Assembly (NCBI GenBank): GCA_030019445.1
Contig: JASEEU010000002.1
Span: forward strand, 281,661 to 345,660
Length of the DNA stretch: 64,000 nucleotides
Reading direction: 5' to 3'
DNA from: Anaerosomatales bacterium
GTDB lineage: Bacteria > Actinomycetota > Coriobacteriia > Anaerosomatales > Anaerosomataceae
The translations under genes and the position numbers were made by a program. Positions within the stretch are counted from its first letter, which is position 1. Each line of letters starts with the position of its first letter. This document shows positions 25,921 through 34,105 of the stretch, piece after piece. A model generated the notes under the pieces. The model was not told where the DNA came from and searched no databases. It worked only from the letters and a program-made list of their open reading frames with translations.

Positions 25921-26732
25921 TAGTGTCCTCCGTGCTCATCGCCGTAGCGGGTCCGTCGGCTCTCGGCGAACACGCCGGCGATCACGAGCCGCGGGCGCAC
26001 GCCGACGACGTAGCCGAGCACGCCTGCGGTCACGAGCGCCTCGAGCAGCCATCCGACCGGCCCGAGCGTGTACACGACCGCCGCGAAGCGGCCGACCGAG
26101 AGCGTGTGCTCCTCTTCCGCGGCGTGCTCCTCGTCGTGCTCGCCCCCGGAGAGGAGGCCGAGCGTGACGACGCCGTCGGAGAACGGACTCTCGAACCGCA
26201 GCGTATCGGGGTCGAGCGCACCCGTCTCGCGCTCGGTCGCCGGAGACCCCGCGAGCGCGACGATCCCGACGAGCATGGTCGTCGTGAGCGCGAGCGTCAG
26301 CACCGTGGCGACGCCGGCGACGGCGCGTGTCCGCCGCGCGCCGAAGACCCGGAGCCCGGCGCGGACGAGACCCCACCCCACGGCCATCTCGGCCGCGATC
26401 ACGAGCGTGTTCAGGCCGATGACGGTCACGCCTCCATGGCCGAGCAGCGAGAGCACGAGCACGACGATGAACGCCGAGATGGCGCCGAGCCAGGGGCCGA
26501 GGAACGCGCCCGCGATGACGGTGAGGTTGATGTGGTAGGCGATGGGGACGATCTCGGTGGACATCGCCACGAGCACGAGGGCCGAGACCGCGCCGACGAG
26601 CGGGACTGCGCGCCGGGAGCCCGCCCGCCCGGCGAAGCGCGAGGCGAGGGCGAGCAGGGCGAGCGTGAGCAGCCAGCCGGCCGCCCAGAGCCACACGGGG
26701 AGCACGCCGTCGGGTATATGGATGTGGGTCAC
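25920..26732 (-). CDS. cbiM: Cobalt/nickel ECF transporter substrate-binding subunit (CbiM/NikM-like, with CbiN/NikL-like extension)
   Basis: This 270-residue protein begins MTHIHIPDGVLPVWLW; the extreme N-terminal Met-x-His is the metal-binding element of CbiM/NikM. About seven hydrophobic segments follow. Near residue 190 it has an extracytoplasmic region with GEHDEEHAAEEEH, then another helix and a PRL-type C-terminus, suggesting fusion with a CbiN/NikL-like part. Nickel or cobalt cannot be told apart. GTG 26732 overlaps the fur-family stop by four bases. Confidence 0.85.
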   Translation of the reverse strand: MTHIHIPDGVLPVWLWAAGWLLTLALLALASRFAGRAGSRRAVPLVGAVSALVLVAMSTEIVPIAYHINLTVIAGAFLGPWLGAISAFIVVLVLSLLGHGGVTVIGLNTLVIAAEMAVGWGLVRAGLRVFGARRTRAVAGVATVLTLALTTTMLVGIVALAGSPATERETGALDPDTLRFESPFSDGVVTLGLLSGGEHDEEHAAEEEHTLSVGRFAAVVYTLGPVGWLLEALVTAGVLGYVVGVRPRLVIAGVFAESRRTRYGDEHGGH

Positions 26733-27175
26733 GGCGTCGCTCCGTCCCTGGCGTGACGGCAGTCGGGGCACAAGCCGTAGAGCGTCACGTCGTGCCCGGT
26801 GACGGTGTAGCCCTCGCCACGGACGGCGCCGAGCGCCGACTCCCCGAGCGGGCACTCGATGCCCCTGACCGCTCCGCACCGCGTGCACACGAAGTGGTGG
26901 TGGTGGTCGTCTCGGCCGCACCAGGCGTACAGCGCGCTGCCGTCACGCGTGCCGATCCCGACGAGCGAGCCCGCATCGACGAGTGCCGTGACCGCTCGGT
27001 AGACGGTCGCCAGCCCCGCCGGCTCGCCGGCGTCGGTCACCGCGGCGTGCAGGCGCTCGACCGTGAACGCGGAACCGAAGCGTGCGGCGGCCGATGCGAT
27101 CGCCCGTCGCTGGCGGCTGACGCGCGCCCCACCGAACGCGCCCTTCGTCTCCCCGGTCGTCCTCGCTCGCCCCAT
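26729..27175 (-). CDS. Fur-family metalloregulator
   Basis: This 148-residue protein has an N-terminal winged helix (VSRQRRAIASAAARF, LATVYRAVTALVDAGSL) and a C-terminal metal domain. The latter has DDHHHHFVCTRCGAVRGIEC near residue 90 and LYGLCPDC near 135, forming the four-Cys structural zinc site plus the His-rich sensory site. Leading a cbiMQO operon, it probably senses nickel, cobalt or zinc and represses its own operon. A Fur-box-like sequence lies at 27188-27202. GGAAGGG precedes ATG 27175. Confidence 0.92.
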   Translation of the reverse strand: MGRARTTGETKGAFGGARVSRQRRAIASAAARFGSAFTVERLHAAVTDAGEPAGLATVYRAVTALVDAGSLVGIGTRDGSALYAWCGRDDHHHHFVCTRCGAVRGIECPLGESALGAVRGEGYTVTGHDVTLYGLCPDCRHARDGATP

Positions 27176-27187
27176 GCGTGCCCTTCC

Positions 27188-27202
27188 TGATAATGGTTCT
27201 CA
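27188..27202 (-). promoter_or_regulatory. Fur-box-like operator before the fur-cbiMQO operon
   Basis: TGATAATGGTTCTCA reads as a 7-1-7 inverted repeat. The left half is the classical TGATAAT; the right half matches ATTATCA at five of seven positions. It is AT-rich against the local background and lies 12 bases upstream of the regulator start, in the gap shared with the divergent LysR gene. Confidence 0.6.
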
Positions 27203-27336
27203 CATGGCGAGTCTCTACCACCCGCGCCGCCTGCGCAAACCCGCGATGGCGACGGAGGTCGCACGCGCTGTCCCCGGCGCCTGTCACACGCCGTTGGGGT
27301 AGCATGGAAGCAGACACTCCAGTGAGGGAGGCGCAC

Positions 27337-28230
27337 GTGAACATCGCCCAGCTGCGGACGTTCGTCGCCGTCGTCGAGCACCGTTCGTTCTCCGGCGCAG
27401 CCCGGGCGCTCGGCATCTCGCAGCCGGCCGTCACCATGCAGGTGCAGGCGCTCGAGGCCGATCTTGGCGTGACGCTGCTCGACCGCGCGTACCGCTCCGT
27501 GGATCTTACGGAGGCCGGGCGGGCGCTGCTTCCGTACGCGCGCAAGGTGCTCGCCGAGCTCGACGACGCCCGTGACGCCATAGCGGAGCTCTCCACGACC
27601 GTGGGCGGCCATCTGGAGGTCGCCGCCTCCACCACGCCCGGCCAGTACGTCCTTCCCCGCCTGCTCGGCGGCTTCCTGCGCGAATTCCCCGACGTGAGCG
27701 TCGCCCTGCGCGTGCTCGACACGGCAGCGGTCGTGGAGCACGTGGAGTCCGGGGACGCGCACATCGGCATGGTCGGAGCTGAGGTGCACGGCGCGCGCGT
27801 CCACTACGAGCGCCTCGGCAGCGACGACCTTGTGATGGTCTGCCCGCCCGACCACCCCGTGCTCGCCCGGGAGAGCGTGCTGCTCTCCGAACTCGTGGAG
27901 GAGTCGTTCATCGTGCGCGAGCCCGGGTCGGGCACGCGCATGGTCGTCGAGGAGGCGATGCAGCGCTCCGGCATCGACCCCTCCGAGCTGCACGTTGTGA
28001 TGGAGCTCGGCACCAACGAGGCGGTCCTCTCGGCGGTCGAAGGCGGCATGGGCATCGGCGTGGTGAGCATGTGGGTGGCCGAGAAGGCCCTCGAGCTCGG
28101 CACCGTCGGACGCGTGCCGGAGCACGGCTTCCCGCTCGCTCGGCCCCTCTTCCTCGTCGAGCCTCGCGGCACGATGACGCGGGCCGCCGACGCGCTCGCC
28201 GACCACCTCTCGGGGATCCTCGGCTCCTGA
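27337..28230 (+). CDS. LysR-family transcriptional regulator
   Basis: This 297-residue protein starts VNIAQLRTFVAVVEHRSFSG with the LysR winged helix; AARALGISQPAVTMQVQALE is the recognition helix. The effector domain follows from about residue 90 (LEVAASTTPGQYVLPRLL). It resembles CysB/CysL-type regulators of anion metabolism, but the effector is unknown. GTG 27337 follows GAGGGAGG by five bases and is preferred to ATG 27304. It lies upstream of tupABC in the same direction and may regulate it. Confidence 0.92.
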   Translation: MNIAQLRTFVAVVEHRSFSGAARALGISQPAVTMQVQALEADLGVTLLDRAYRSVDLTEAGRALLPYARKVLAELDDARDAIAELSTTVGGHLEVAASTTPGQYVLPRLLGGFLREFPDVSVALRVLDTAAVVEHVESGDAHIGMVGAEVHGARVHYERLGSDDLVMVCPPDHPVLARESVLLSELVEESFIVREPGSGTRMVVEEAMQRSGIDPSELHVVMELGTNEAVLSAVEGGMGIGVVSMWVAEKALELGTVGRVPEHGFPLARPLFLVEPRGTMTRAADALADHLSGILGS

Positions 28231-28271
28231 GTTTGTCTGCACGGGAAGACTGCGCTACCCTCGTTCCCATA

Positions 28272-28292
28272 CCCGCGCGCCCCTGACGCGGG
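28272..28292 (+). terminator. Hairpin after the LysR gene
   Basis: CCCGCG (28272-28277) pairs with CGCGGG (28287-28292). There is no T tract. It lies just upstream of the predicted riboswitch and could end the LysR transcript or be part of the leader. Confidence 0.3.
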
Positions 28293-28293
28293 C

Positions 28294-28386
28294 CATAACC
28301 TCCGAAGTCTCGCGGACCTACAGCGCTTCGACACGCCATGGACGCGAGACCGACAGGGTGAGACCGGGAAACCGCCTCATCTCCCG
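28294..28386 (+). promoter_or_regulatory. Molybdenum/tungsten cofactor-type riboswitch upstream of tupA
   Basis: The leader shows the sequence landmarks of the Moco RNA motif as I know it: CCTCCGA near 28300, a long stem GTCTCGCG (28307-28314) with CGCGAGAC (28343-28350) capped by a small hairpin, then ACAGGGTGAGACCGGGAAAC with the GAAA tetraloop stem CGG/CCG, and a closing CGCCTC. The ribosome-binding site AAAGGAG starts about eight bases further on, which fits translational control. Placement before a tungstate transporter is a known context for this class. Confidence 0.75.
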
Positions 28387-28406
28387 TACTTGGAAAGGAG
28401 CGTTCT

Positions 28407-29282
28407 ATGTCGAACCGTAAGAGGAGGTCCGCCTTGTGGCGGATCCTCGCCGTAGCCCTCTCGATGTCGCTGGTGTTCTCGCTGGCGGCGTGCACGTCCG
28501 AGGATACGGCGGAGGAACCCGGGGGTCAGGCACAAGAGCCTGTCGAGCCGACACGGCTCGTCCTCGCGTCGACCACGTCCACACAAGACTCAGGGTTGTT
28601 CGACGTGCTGATCCCCGCCTTCGAAGAGGCCTACCCGGAGTACTCGGTCGAGGTCGTGGCCGTCGGCACCGGTGAGGCTCTCGAGCTCGGCCGCAACAAG
28701 GACGCCGACGTCCTGCTCGTCCACGCCAAGGCATCCGAGGAGGAGATGGTCGCCGAGGGGTACGCGACGGAGCGTCGTGACGTGATGTACAACGACTTCA
28801 TCATCGTCGGGCCTGCCGCGGACCCCGCGGGTGTCGGCGGCACCTCCGATGCGGCTGCTGCGCTGACCGCGATCTCCGGGTCGGGCGCCGAGTTCGCATC
28901 GCGCGGTGATGACTCGGGCACCCACAAGAAGGAGCTCCAGCTCTGGGAGGCGGCCGGCATCGAGCCGTCCGGCGACTGGTACCTCTCGGTCGGCCAGGGC
29001 ATGGGCGACACGCTCAAGCTCGCCTCCGAGAAGGGCGCCTACACGCTCACGGACCGCGCGACCTATCTCAACCTGCGTGACACGCTGCAGCTGGAGATCC
29101 TGGTGGAGGGCGATAGCGCGCTGTTCAACCAGTACGGCGTCCTGCCCGTCACCGATGCCACCAACAGTGACGGCGCCGAGGCGTTCACCGACTGGGTCAC
29201 CAGCGCGGACGCGCAGGCGATCATCGAGGAGTACGGGATCGACACGTTCGGCCAGCCGCTGTTCGTGCCGAACGCACAGTAG
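28407..29282 (+). CDS. tupA: Tungstate ABC transporter substrate-binding lipoprotein
   Basis: This 291-residue protein has a lipoprotein signal peptide with lipobox LAAC near residue 28. The mature part opens LVLASTTSTQDSGLFDVLIP; the TTSTQDSGL block is the oxyanion-binding signature of TupA proteins. GTGEALELGRNKDADVLLVH and a DSGTHKKELQLW segment (about residue 170) also match. It captures tungstate outside the membrane for TupBC. A cofactor-type riboswitch precedes it, so uptake probably falls when cofactor is plentiful. AAGGAG precedes ATG 28407. Confidence 0.94.
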   Translation: MSNRKRRSALWRILAVALSMSLVFSLAACTSEDTAEEPGGQAQEPVEPTRLVLASTTSTQDSGLFDVLIPAFEEAYPEYSVEVVAVGTGEALELGRNKDADVLLVHAKASEEEMVAEGYATERRDVMYNDFIIVGPAADPAGVGGTSDAAAALTAISGSGAEFASRGDDSGTHKKELQLWEAAGIEPSGDWYLSVGQGMGDTLKLASEKGAYTLTDRATYLNLRDTLQLEILVEGDSALFNQYGVLPVTDATNSDGAEAFTDWVTSADAQAIIEEYGIDTFGQPLFVPNAQ

Positions 29283-29369
29283 CAGGCTGTCGGACTGAGC
29301 GAGGGGGGCGCCGCGGTGCCGGCCGCGGCGCCCCGCTATCATGGACAGGACCTACGTCAGGGGTGATAG

Positions 29370-30074
29370 ATGGAACCCATCGTAGAGGGATTCGTAGAAG
29401 CCGGCAGGCTGCTCGCGAGCGGCGCGTCCGCCGTCTACGAGATCATCTTCCTCTCGCTGCGCGTCTCGGCGCTCGCTGTGGCGATCGCGATGCTCGTCGG
29501 CATCCCGCTCGGCTACGTGCTCGGCGTCGGTAGGTTCAAGGGCCGACGCGTCGCGCTGATCCTCGTGAACACCGGCATGGGCCTCCCGCCGGTGGTGGCC
29601 GGCCTGCTCGTCTACATGTTCCTGTCGCGCAGCGGCCCGCTCGGCGACCTGCGCCTGCTCTTCACCGTGCCTGCGATGATCATCGCGCAGGTGCTCATCG
29701 CGACACCGCTCGTGACCGGCGTGACCGCTGCCGCCATCGGTTCGGTCCCGCTCGAGCTGCGTCTGCAGGCCCGCTCGCTCGGTGCATCGTGGCTCCAGGA
29801 GTCGTGGCTGACCGTCAAGGAGGCGCGACGGGGCGTCATGGCCGCAGTCGTTGCGGGATTCGGCGGCATCATCTCCGAGGTGGGCGCCGTCATGATCGTC
29901 GGCGGCAACATCGAGCACTCGACCCGCGTGATGACGACCGCGATCGTGCTCGAGGCGCGCAAGGGCAACTTCGGCACCGCGCTCGCCCTCGGCCTCATCC
30001 TCATCGGCATCGCGTTCGCCATCAACGGCATGCTGACCGGACTGCAGCAGTCAGGAGCGCGCTATGAGCGATAG
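29370..30074 (+). CDS. tupB: Tungstate ABC transporter permease
   Basis: This 234-residue permease has about five membrane helices. The conserved cytoplasmic coupling loop is LRLQARSLGASWLQESWLTV (about residue 130), followed by AVVAGFGGIISEVGAVMIVGG typical of TupB. AGGGGTGATAG precedes ATG 29370. It lies 87 bases after tupA and overlaps tupC by 11 bases. It forms the tungstate channel with TupC. Confidence 0.93.
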   Translation: MEPIVEGFVEAGRLLASGASAVYEIIFLSLRVSALAVAIAMLVGIPLGYVLGVGRFKGRRVALILVNTGMGLPPVVAGLLVYMFLSRSGPLGDLRLLFTVPAMIIAQVLIATPLVTGVTAAAIGSVPLELRLQARSLGASWLQESWLTVKEARRGVMAAVVAGFGGIISEVGAVMIVGGNIEHSTRVMTTAIVLEARKGNFGTALALGLILIGIAFAINGMLTGLQQSGARYER

Positions 30075-31161
30075 CCGACATCCGCTCATCGAGGCGAGCG
30101 GCATCCGCCAGGCCTACCGGCGTCGCACCGTCCTCGATGTCGAGCGTTTCGGGGTGGCCGCCGGTGAGACGCACGCGCTGCTCGGGCCGTCGGGAGCGGG
30201 CAAGTCGACGCTGCTCCGGATCGTCGGCCTGCTCGAGCGACCGCGCGAGGGGTCCATCCGGATCGACGGCACGCCCGTCACGCACCGCGATCGCGCCGCC
30301 CGTCTCCAGATGGCCGCTGTGTTCCAGAAGCCGTACCTGTTCGCGGGAACGGTGGCCGAGAACGTCGCGTACGGCCTGCGCCTCCGTCGTGTGCCCCAGG
30401 GCGAGCGCGCGAGCCGTGTGGCGTCGGCGCTCGGAGACGTCGGCCTGTCTGAGTTCGCGAGCGCGTCCGCCCTCACGCTCTCGGGCGGCGAGGCGCAGCG
30501 CGTGGCGCTCGCCCGCGCGCTCGTGCTCCGCCCCCGGATCCTCCTGCTCGATGAGCCGCTGAGCTACCTCGACCCCCTCATCAAGCGCCGGTTGGTCGGG
30601 GACTTCCGACGCATCCTGGCCGAGACGGACGTCACGACGCTCTACGTCACGCACGACCAGGACGAGGCGATGGTCGTCGCCGATCGGGTGAGCATCATGC
30701 ACGAGGGGCGCATCGTGCGGACGGGCGACACGGACGAGGTCATGAGCCTTCCGACGACCGACTGGGTGGCGGACTTCGTCGGGATGGAGTCCCCGCTTCG
30801 TGGCCGCGTCGTCGCGTGCCACGACGACCTCGCCGAGGTCGATTGCGGGGGCGTGTCGGTCTTCGGGCTGACGCCGCTTGCGATCGGAGCCGACGTGCTC
30901 GTCGGTGTGCGACCCGAGGATGTGACGCTCTTCGCCGGCGATGGGCTGCCGCCCAGCTCGGCGCGGAACGCCCTGCGATGCGTGGTGGACGGCATCGAGC
31001 CACGGGGCGCCACGGCCCGCGTGAGGGTGGCGGCTGACGGTCTCAAGCTCGCGTCGCTCGTCTCGCTCGCCGCGCTCACGGAGCTCGGGCTTGCTCCTGG
31101 CATGCCGGTTGTTGCCATGTTCAAGGCGACGGCCGTGCGCATCGGCCCGGCGCCCGAATGA
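30064..31161 (+). CDS. tupC: Tungstate ABC transporter ATP-binding protein
   Basis: This 365-residue ATPase has Walker A GPSGAGKSTLLRIVG near residue 41, Q-loop FQKPYLFAG, signature LSGGEAQRVALARAL and Walker B ILLLDEPLSYLDP. After the switch His (YVTHDQDEA) a C-terminal region of about 125 residues resembles the TOBE/oxyanion regulatory domain of ModC-type proteins (VGVRPEDVTLF near residue 280). That domain may feed back on tungstate or molybdate. ATG 30064 overlaps tupB. Confidence 0.92.
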   Translation: MSDSRHPLIEASGIRQAYRRRTVLDVERFGVAAGETHALLGPSGAGKSTLLRIVGLLERPREGSIRIDGTPVTHRDRAARLQMAAVFQKPYLFAGTVAENVAYGLRLRRVPQGERASRVASALGDVGLSEFASASALTLSGGEAQRVALARALVLRPRILLLDEPLSYLDPLIKRRLVGDFRRILAETDVTTLYVTHDQDEAMVVADRVSIMHEGRIVRTGDTDEVMSLPTTDWVADFVGMESPLRGRVVACHDDLAEVDCGGVSVFGLTPLAIGADVLVGVRPEDVTLFAGDGLPPSSARNALRCVVDGIEPRGATARVRVAADGLKLASLVSLAALTELGLAPGMPVVAMFKATAVRIGPAPE

Positions 31162-31177
31162 CGGCTGCTGCGTGACG

Positions 31178-31196
31178 ATACCCGAGCGGGTATGAT
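31178..31196 (+). promoter_or_regulatory. Palindromic operator ATACCC-GAGC-GGGTAT overlapping a -10 (TATGAT)
   Basis: ATACCC (31178-31183), four bases, and GGGTAT (31188-31193) form a perfect 6-4-6 palindrome. The last TAT of the palindrome is the start of TATGAT (31191-31196), a good -10 for the mobA-fdhD operon 46 bases downstream. The -35 is weak. The same palindrome and overlap occur at 61646-61661. The form resembles CsoR/CstR-family operators. Confidence 0.6.
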
Positions 31197-31241
31197 GGGT
31201 GACGCGTCCGGCGACGCGGAAGCGTGCAGGTGGAGGTTCGT

Positions 31242-32648
31242 GTGGGTAAGGGAACGGATCGCATACCGGTGACCGGAACGGTGCTCGCGGGCGGCCGATC
31301 GCTGCGCATGGGCATCGACAAGACGCTGCTCCCCATGGACGGCGAGCCGCTCGTGTCGCGCGTCGCGGCCGCGGTCGACTCCGTCTGTGCGCACACCATC
31401 GTGGTGACCAATCGTCCCGAGGCCCTCGAGGGCATCACGCTTCCCGCCGGCGTGCGGATCGCCCAGGACGAGGTGGCCTACCAGGGCCCCCTCGGCGGTC
31501 TTGCCACCGCACTCGACGTGGCCGAGGACGAATGGGTGCTCGCCGTAGCGGCCGACATGCCGTGGCTCTCGGCCGATGTCGTGCGCAAGCTGTGGGACGC
31601 GCGTGACGGCGCGCAGGTCGTTATCCCCGTATCGTCCAAAGGTTCGGAGCCGTTGCTCGCTCTGTATCACCGGGACTGTCTCCCGGTCGCGCGCGAGGTC
31701 CTCGCGTCGGGTCGCCGCCGGCTCCTGGCCATCCTGCCTTCGGTGAAGGTCGTCGAGGTCCCGGTCGAGGAACTGCGCGACGTCGACCCGCAACTGAAGA
31801 GCCTGGTGAACGTGAATACCCCCGATGAGCTTGCCGAAGTGCGCGACGCCGCCGACGCGGAGGGCGAGCCGCCTTCGGTGCGCCGGCTGGAGGTCATGGA
31901 GGTGGGCACCCGGCGCACCCGCGGGATGCCGGTCGAGCGCCCGGTGACCGTACTGCTGAATGACGTGGAGATCGCGACCATCCAGGCGACGCCTGCGGAT
32001 CTGGAGGAGCTCGCCGCGGGGTTCCTCGTGGCGGAGGGGCTCATCACCGACCGCGAGGCGCTGCGCTCAGTCGATGTCGACCATAAACGCGGGTTCGTGT
32101 ACGTCGTGAGCGGCGAGAGCGTTCCCGAGGACTTCCGGTACCGCGAACGCTATGTCACGGCCGGTTGTGGCAAGGGTGTGACGTTCGCGTCGGTCGGCCA
32201 CGCGGAAGGCATGGCGCCGGTGACGTCAGGGTCGACGCTCACGGCCGACGCGCTCTACGACATGATGGGCCAGATGGCGCGCATGGCCGTGGCGTACCGT
32301 GACACCGGCGGCATGCACTCATGCGCGCTCGGCCGCGCGGGGCGCATCGTGGTGCTCCGCGAGGACGTGGGGCGGCACAATGCCGTGGACAAGGTCCTCG
32401 GCAGGGCGTGGCTCGACGGCGTCCCAAGCGAAGGCGGCGTGCTGGTGACCACCGGTCGCATCTCGTACGAGATGACGGTGAAGGCAGCCAAGGCCGGGGT
32501 GCCGGTCGTCGCCAGCCGGACCGCCGTCACCGACCTCGCTTCCGATATCGCGTCCAAGCTCGGCATCACGCTCGTGGGCTACGCACGGGGCGGGAAGCTC
32601 GTCGTCTATACACACGCTGACCGGATCATCGAGGAGGCTTCGGAGTGA
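31242..32648 (+). CDS. MobA-FdhD fusion: molybdenum cofactor guanylyltransferase and formate dehydrogenase sulfurtransferase
   Basis: This 468-residue protein joins two enzymes. Residues about 1-190 are MobA-like, with LAGGRSLRMGIDKTLLPMDG as the GTP-binding loop and AVAADMPWLS as the metal site; MobA adds GMP to the pterin cofactor. From about 215 to the end it is FdhD, with RPVTVLLNDVEIATIQATP, the YVTAGCGKG cysteine loop, GGMHSCAL and EDVGRHNAVDKVLG. FdhD passes sulfur to the metal of bis-MGD formate dehydrogenases. The catalytic loop has a single Cys. GTG 31242 is five bases after GGAGG. It opens a ten-gene cofactor operon. Confidence 0.92.
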   Translation: MGKGTDRIPVTGTVLAGGRSLRMGIDKTLLPMDGEPLVSRVAAAVDSVCAHTIVVTNRPEALEGITLPAGVRIAQDEVAYQGPLGGLATALDVAEDEWVLAVAADMPWLSADVVRKLWDARDGAQVVIPVSSKGSEPLLALYHRDCLPVAREVLASGRRRLLAILPSVKVVEVPVEELRDVDPQLKSLVNVNTPDELAEVRDAADAEGEPPSVRRLEVMEVGTRRTRGMPVERPVTVLLNDVEIATIQATPADLEELAAGFLVAEGLITDREALRSVDVDHKRGFVYVVSGESVPEDFRYRERYVTAGCGKGVTFASVGHAEGMAPVTSGSTLTADALYDMMGQMARMAVAYRDTGGMHSCALGRAGRIVVLREDVGRHNAVDKVLGRAWLDGVPSEGGVLVTTGRISYEMTVKAAKAGVPVVASRTAVTDLASDIASKLGITLVGYARGGKLVVYTHADRIIEEASE

Positions 32649-33883
32649 TAACCGTCGAGGAGGCGCAGCAGTCCGTGCTCGACAGGATCGAGCGTCTGCC
32701 GGCCGAACCCACCGATATCCTGGACACCCTCGGCAGGGTGCTCGCCGAGGATGTCGTCTCAGACATCGACATCGCGCCGTTCGACAACTCCGCGATGGAC
32801 GGCTACGCGGTGCGCGCGGCTGATCTCGCGGACGCCGCCGCCGGGCATCCCGTCGTTCTCGACGTCGTCGACCACATCGCCGCCGGGGTGTTTCCCACGG
32901 TGGAAGTCGGGGCCGGCCAGGCCTCCCGCATCATGACCGGCGCGCCGATCCCGGCAGGCGCCGACGCGGTCGTCAAGGTCGAGGATACCCGGCCCGGCAC
33001 CGCGGACGGCGGGACGGGCGGCACCGTCGAGATCGGCGTGACCGTGCCGGCAGGCGCGAACCTGCGACGTCGTGGCGAGGACTGCCGGGCGGGCGATGTC
33101 GTGCTCTCGGCGGGCGAGGTGATCACTCCCGCGGCCGTGGGCCTGATGGCGGCGATGGGCAGGTCTCGCGTGGCGGTGTACCGGCGTCCGCGCGTCGCCG
33201 TCGTCTCCACCGGCGACGAGCTGGTCGAGATCGACGAGCTGCCCGGACCGGGGAAGATCCGCAACTCGAACTCGTACTCGCTGGCGGCCCAGGTGATCGC
33301 CGCCGGCGGCGAGGCGCATCGCCTCGGCATCGCGAAGGACGATGAGGCCGAGACGCGCGCCATCCTGTCTCGCGCTCCGGAGTTCGACATCATGGTGAGC
33401 ACCGGCGGTGTCAGCATGGGCGACTTCGACGTCGTCAAGGACGTGCTGACCCAGATCGGTGAGCTCGACTTCTGGAAGGTGGCCATGCGGCCCGGCGCTC
33501 CCCAGACGTTCGGCACGATCGGCGGGACGCCCTTCTTCGGCCTGCCCGGCAATCCGACGTCTTGCACGGTGGGCTTCGAACTCTTCGTCCGGCCGGCCAT
33601 ACGCAAGATGGCGGGACAGGGGGCGCTGTTCCGCCCCCGGGCGAGCGCCGTCCTCGAGCATGACGTGAAGAAGAAGAGCGGTCGGCGCTACTTCCTGCGT
33701 GGCAGGCTGACCCCGCAGGGCGATGGCTACTCCGTGGGCTTGACCGGCTCGCAATCGTCGGCCCTGTTGACATCGATGCACCGCGCGAACTGTCTCGTGT
33801 CCCTCCCGGCCGGAGAGACGCTCATCCCGGGCGGCACGGTCGTGGACTGTATCCGTCTCGATATCGAGGAAGGTGTGCAATGA
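32645..33883 (+). CDS. moeA: Molybdopterin molybdotransferase
   Basis: MoeA inserts molybdate (or tungstate) into adenylylated molybdopterin. The 412-residue length is normal. Motifs are DIDIAPFDNSAMDGYAVRA near residue 40, RIMTGAPIPAGADAVV near 98, RRRGEDCRAGD near 140, the MoCF-domain STGGVSMGDFDVVKD near 250 and FGLPGNPTSC near 300. GTG 32645 overlaps the fdhD stop by four bases. A tungsten preference is suggested only by the nearby tup genes. Confidence 0.95.
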   Translation: MITVEEAQQSVLDRIERLPAEPTDILDTLGRVLAEDVVSDIDIAPFDNSAMDGYAVRAADLADAAAGHPVVLDVVDHIAAGVFPTVEVGAGQASRIMTGAPIPAGADAVVKVEDTRPGTADGGTGGTVEIGVTVPAGANLRRRGEDCRAGDVVLSAGEVITPAAVGLMAAMGRSRVAVYRRPRVAVVSTGDELVEIDELPGPGKIRNSNSYSLAAQVIAAGGEAHRLGIAKDDEAETRAILSRAPEFDIMVSTGGVSMGDFDVVKDVLTQIGELDFWKVAMRPGAPQTFGTIGGTPFFGLPGNPTSCTVGFELFVRPAIRKMAGQGALFRPRASAVLEHDVKKKSGRRYFLRGRLTPQGDGYSVGLTGSQSSALLTSMHRANCLVSLPAGETLIPGGTVVDCIRLDIEEGVQ

Positions 33884-34098
33884 GCAGCGATACCCCCAAG
33901 GAGCTCGACCCCCGCTGGACCGGTCAGGTGACACCGGAGCTCATCGCGGCCGTGCAGAGCAAGGCCGTCGACGGCAAGGTCACGTGCCCGGTGCTCCGCA
34001 AGCTGGCCGAGGACTCCGGCGTGCCGTACAAGGTCGCGGGAGCGGCTGCCGATCTGGGCGGCGTTCGCGTGCACAACTGCGACCTCGGCTGCTTCTAG
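33880..34098 (+). CDS. Small Cys-containing protein in the cofactor operon
   Basis: This 72-residue protein overlaps the moeA stop by four bases and precedes mobB by seven. It has a helical, DNA-binding-like core (VTCPVLRKLAEDSGVPYKVAGAAADLGGV) and a conserved-looking tail NCDLGCF with two cysteines, plus one Cys before a Pro. I know similar short proteins from pterin cofactor operons of anaerobes but no defined function. Two tail cysteines suggest a metal or thiol role. Confidence 0.75.
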   Translation: MSSDTPKELDPRWTGQVTPELIAAVQSKAVDGKVTCPVLRKLAEDSGVPYKVAGAAADLGGVRVHNCDLGCF

Positions 34099-34105
34099 GC
34101 ATCCC

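Noticed and set aside
28269..28285. Another ATACCC half-site upstream of tupA
   Set aside because: No GGGTAT partner at the right spacing.
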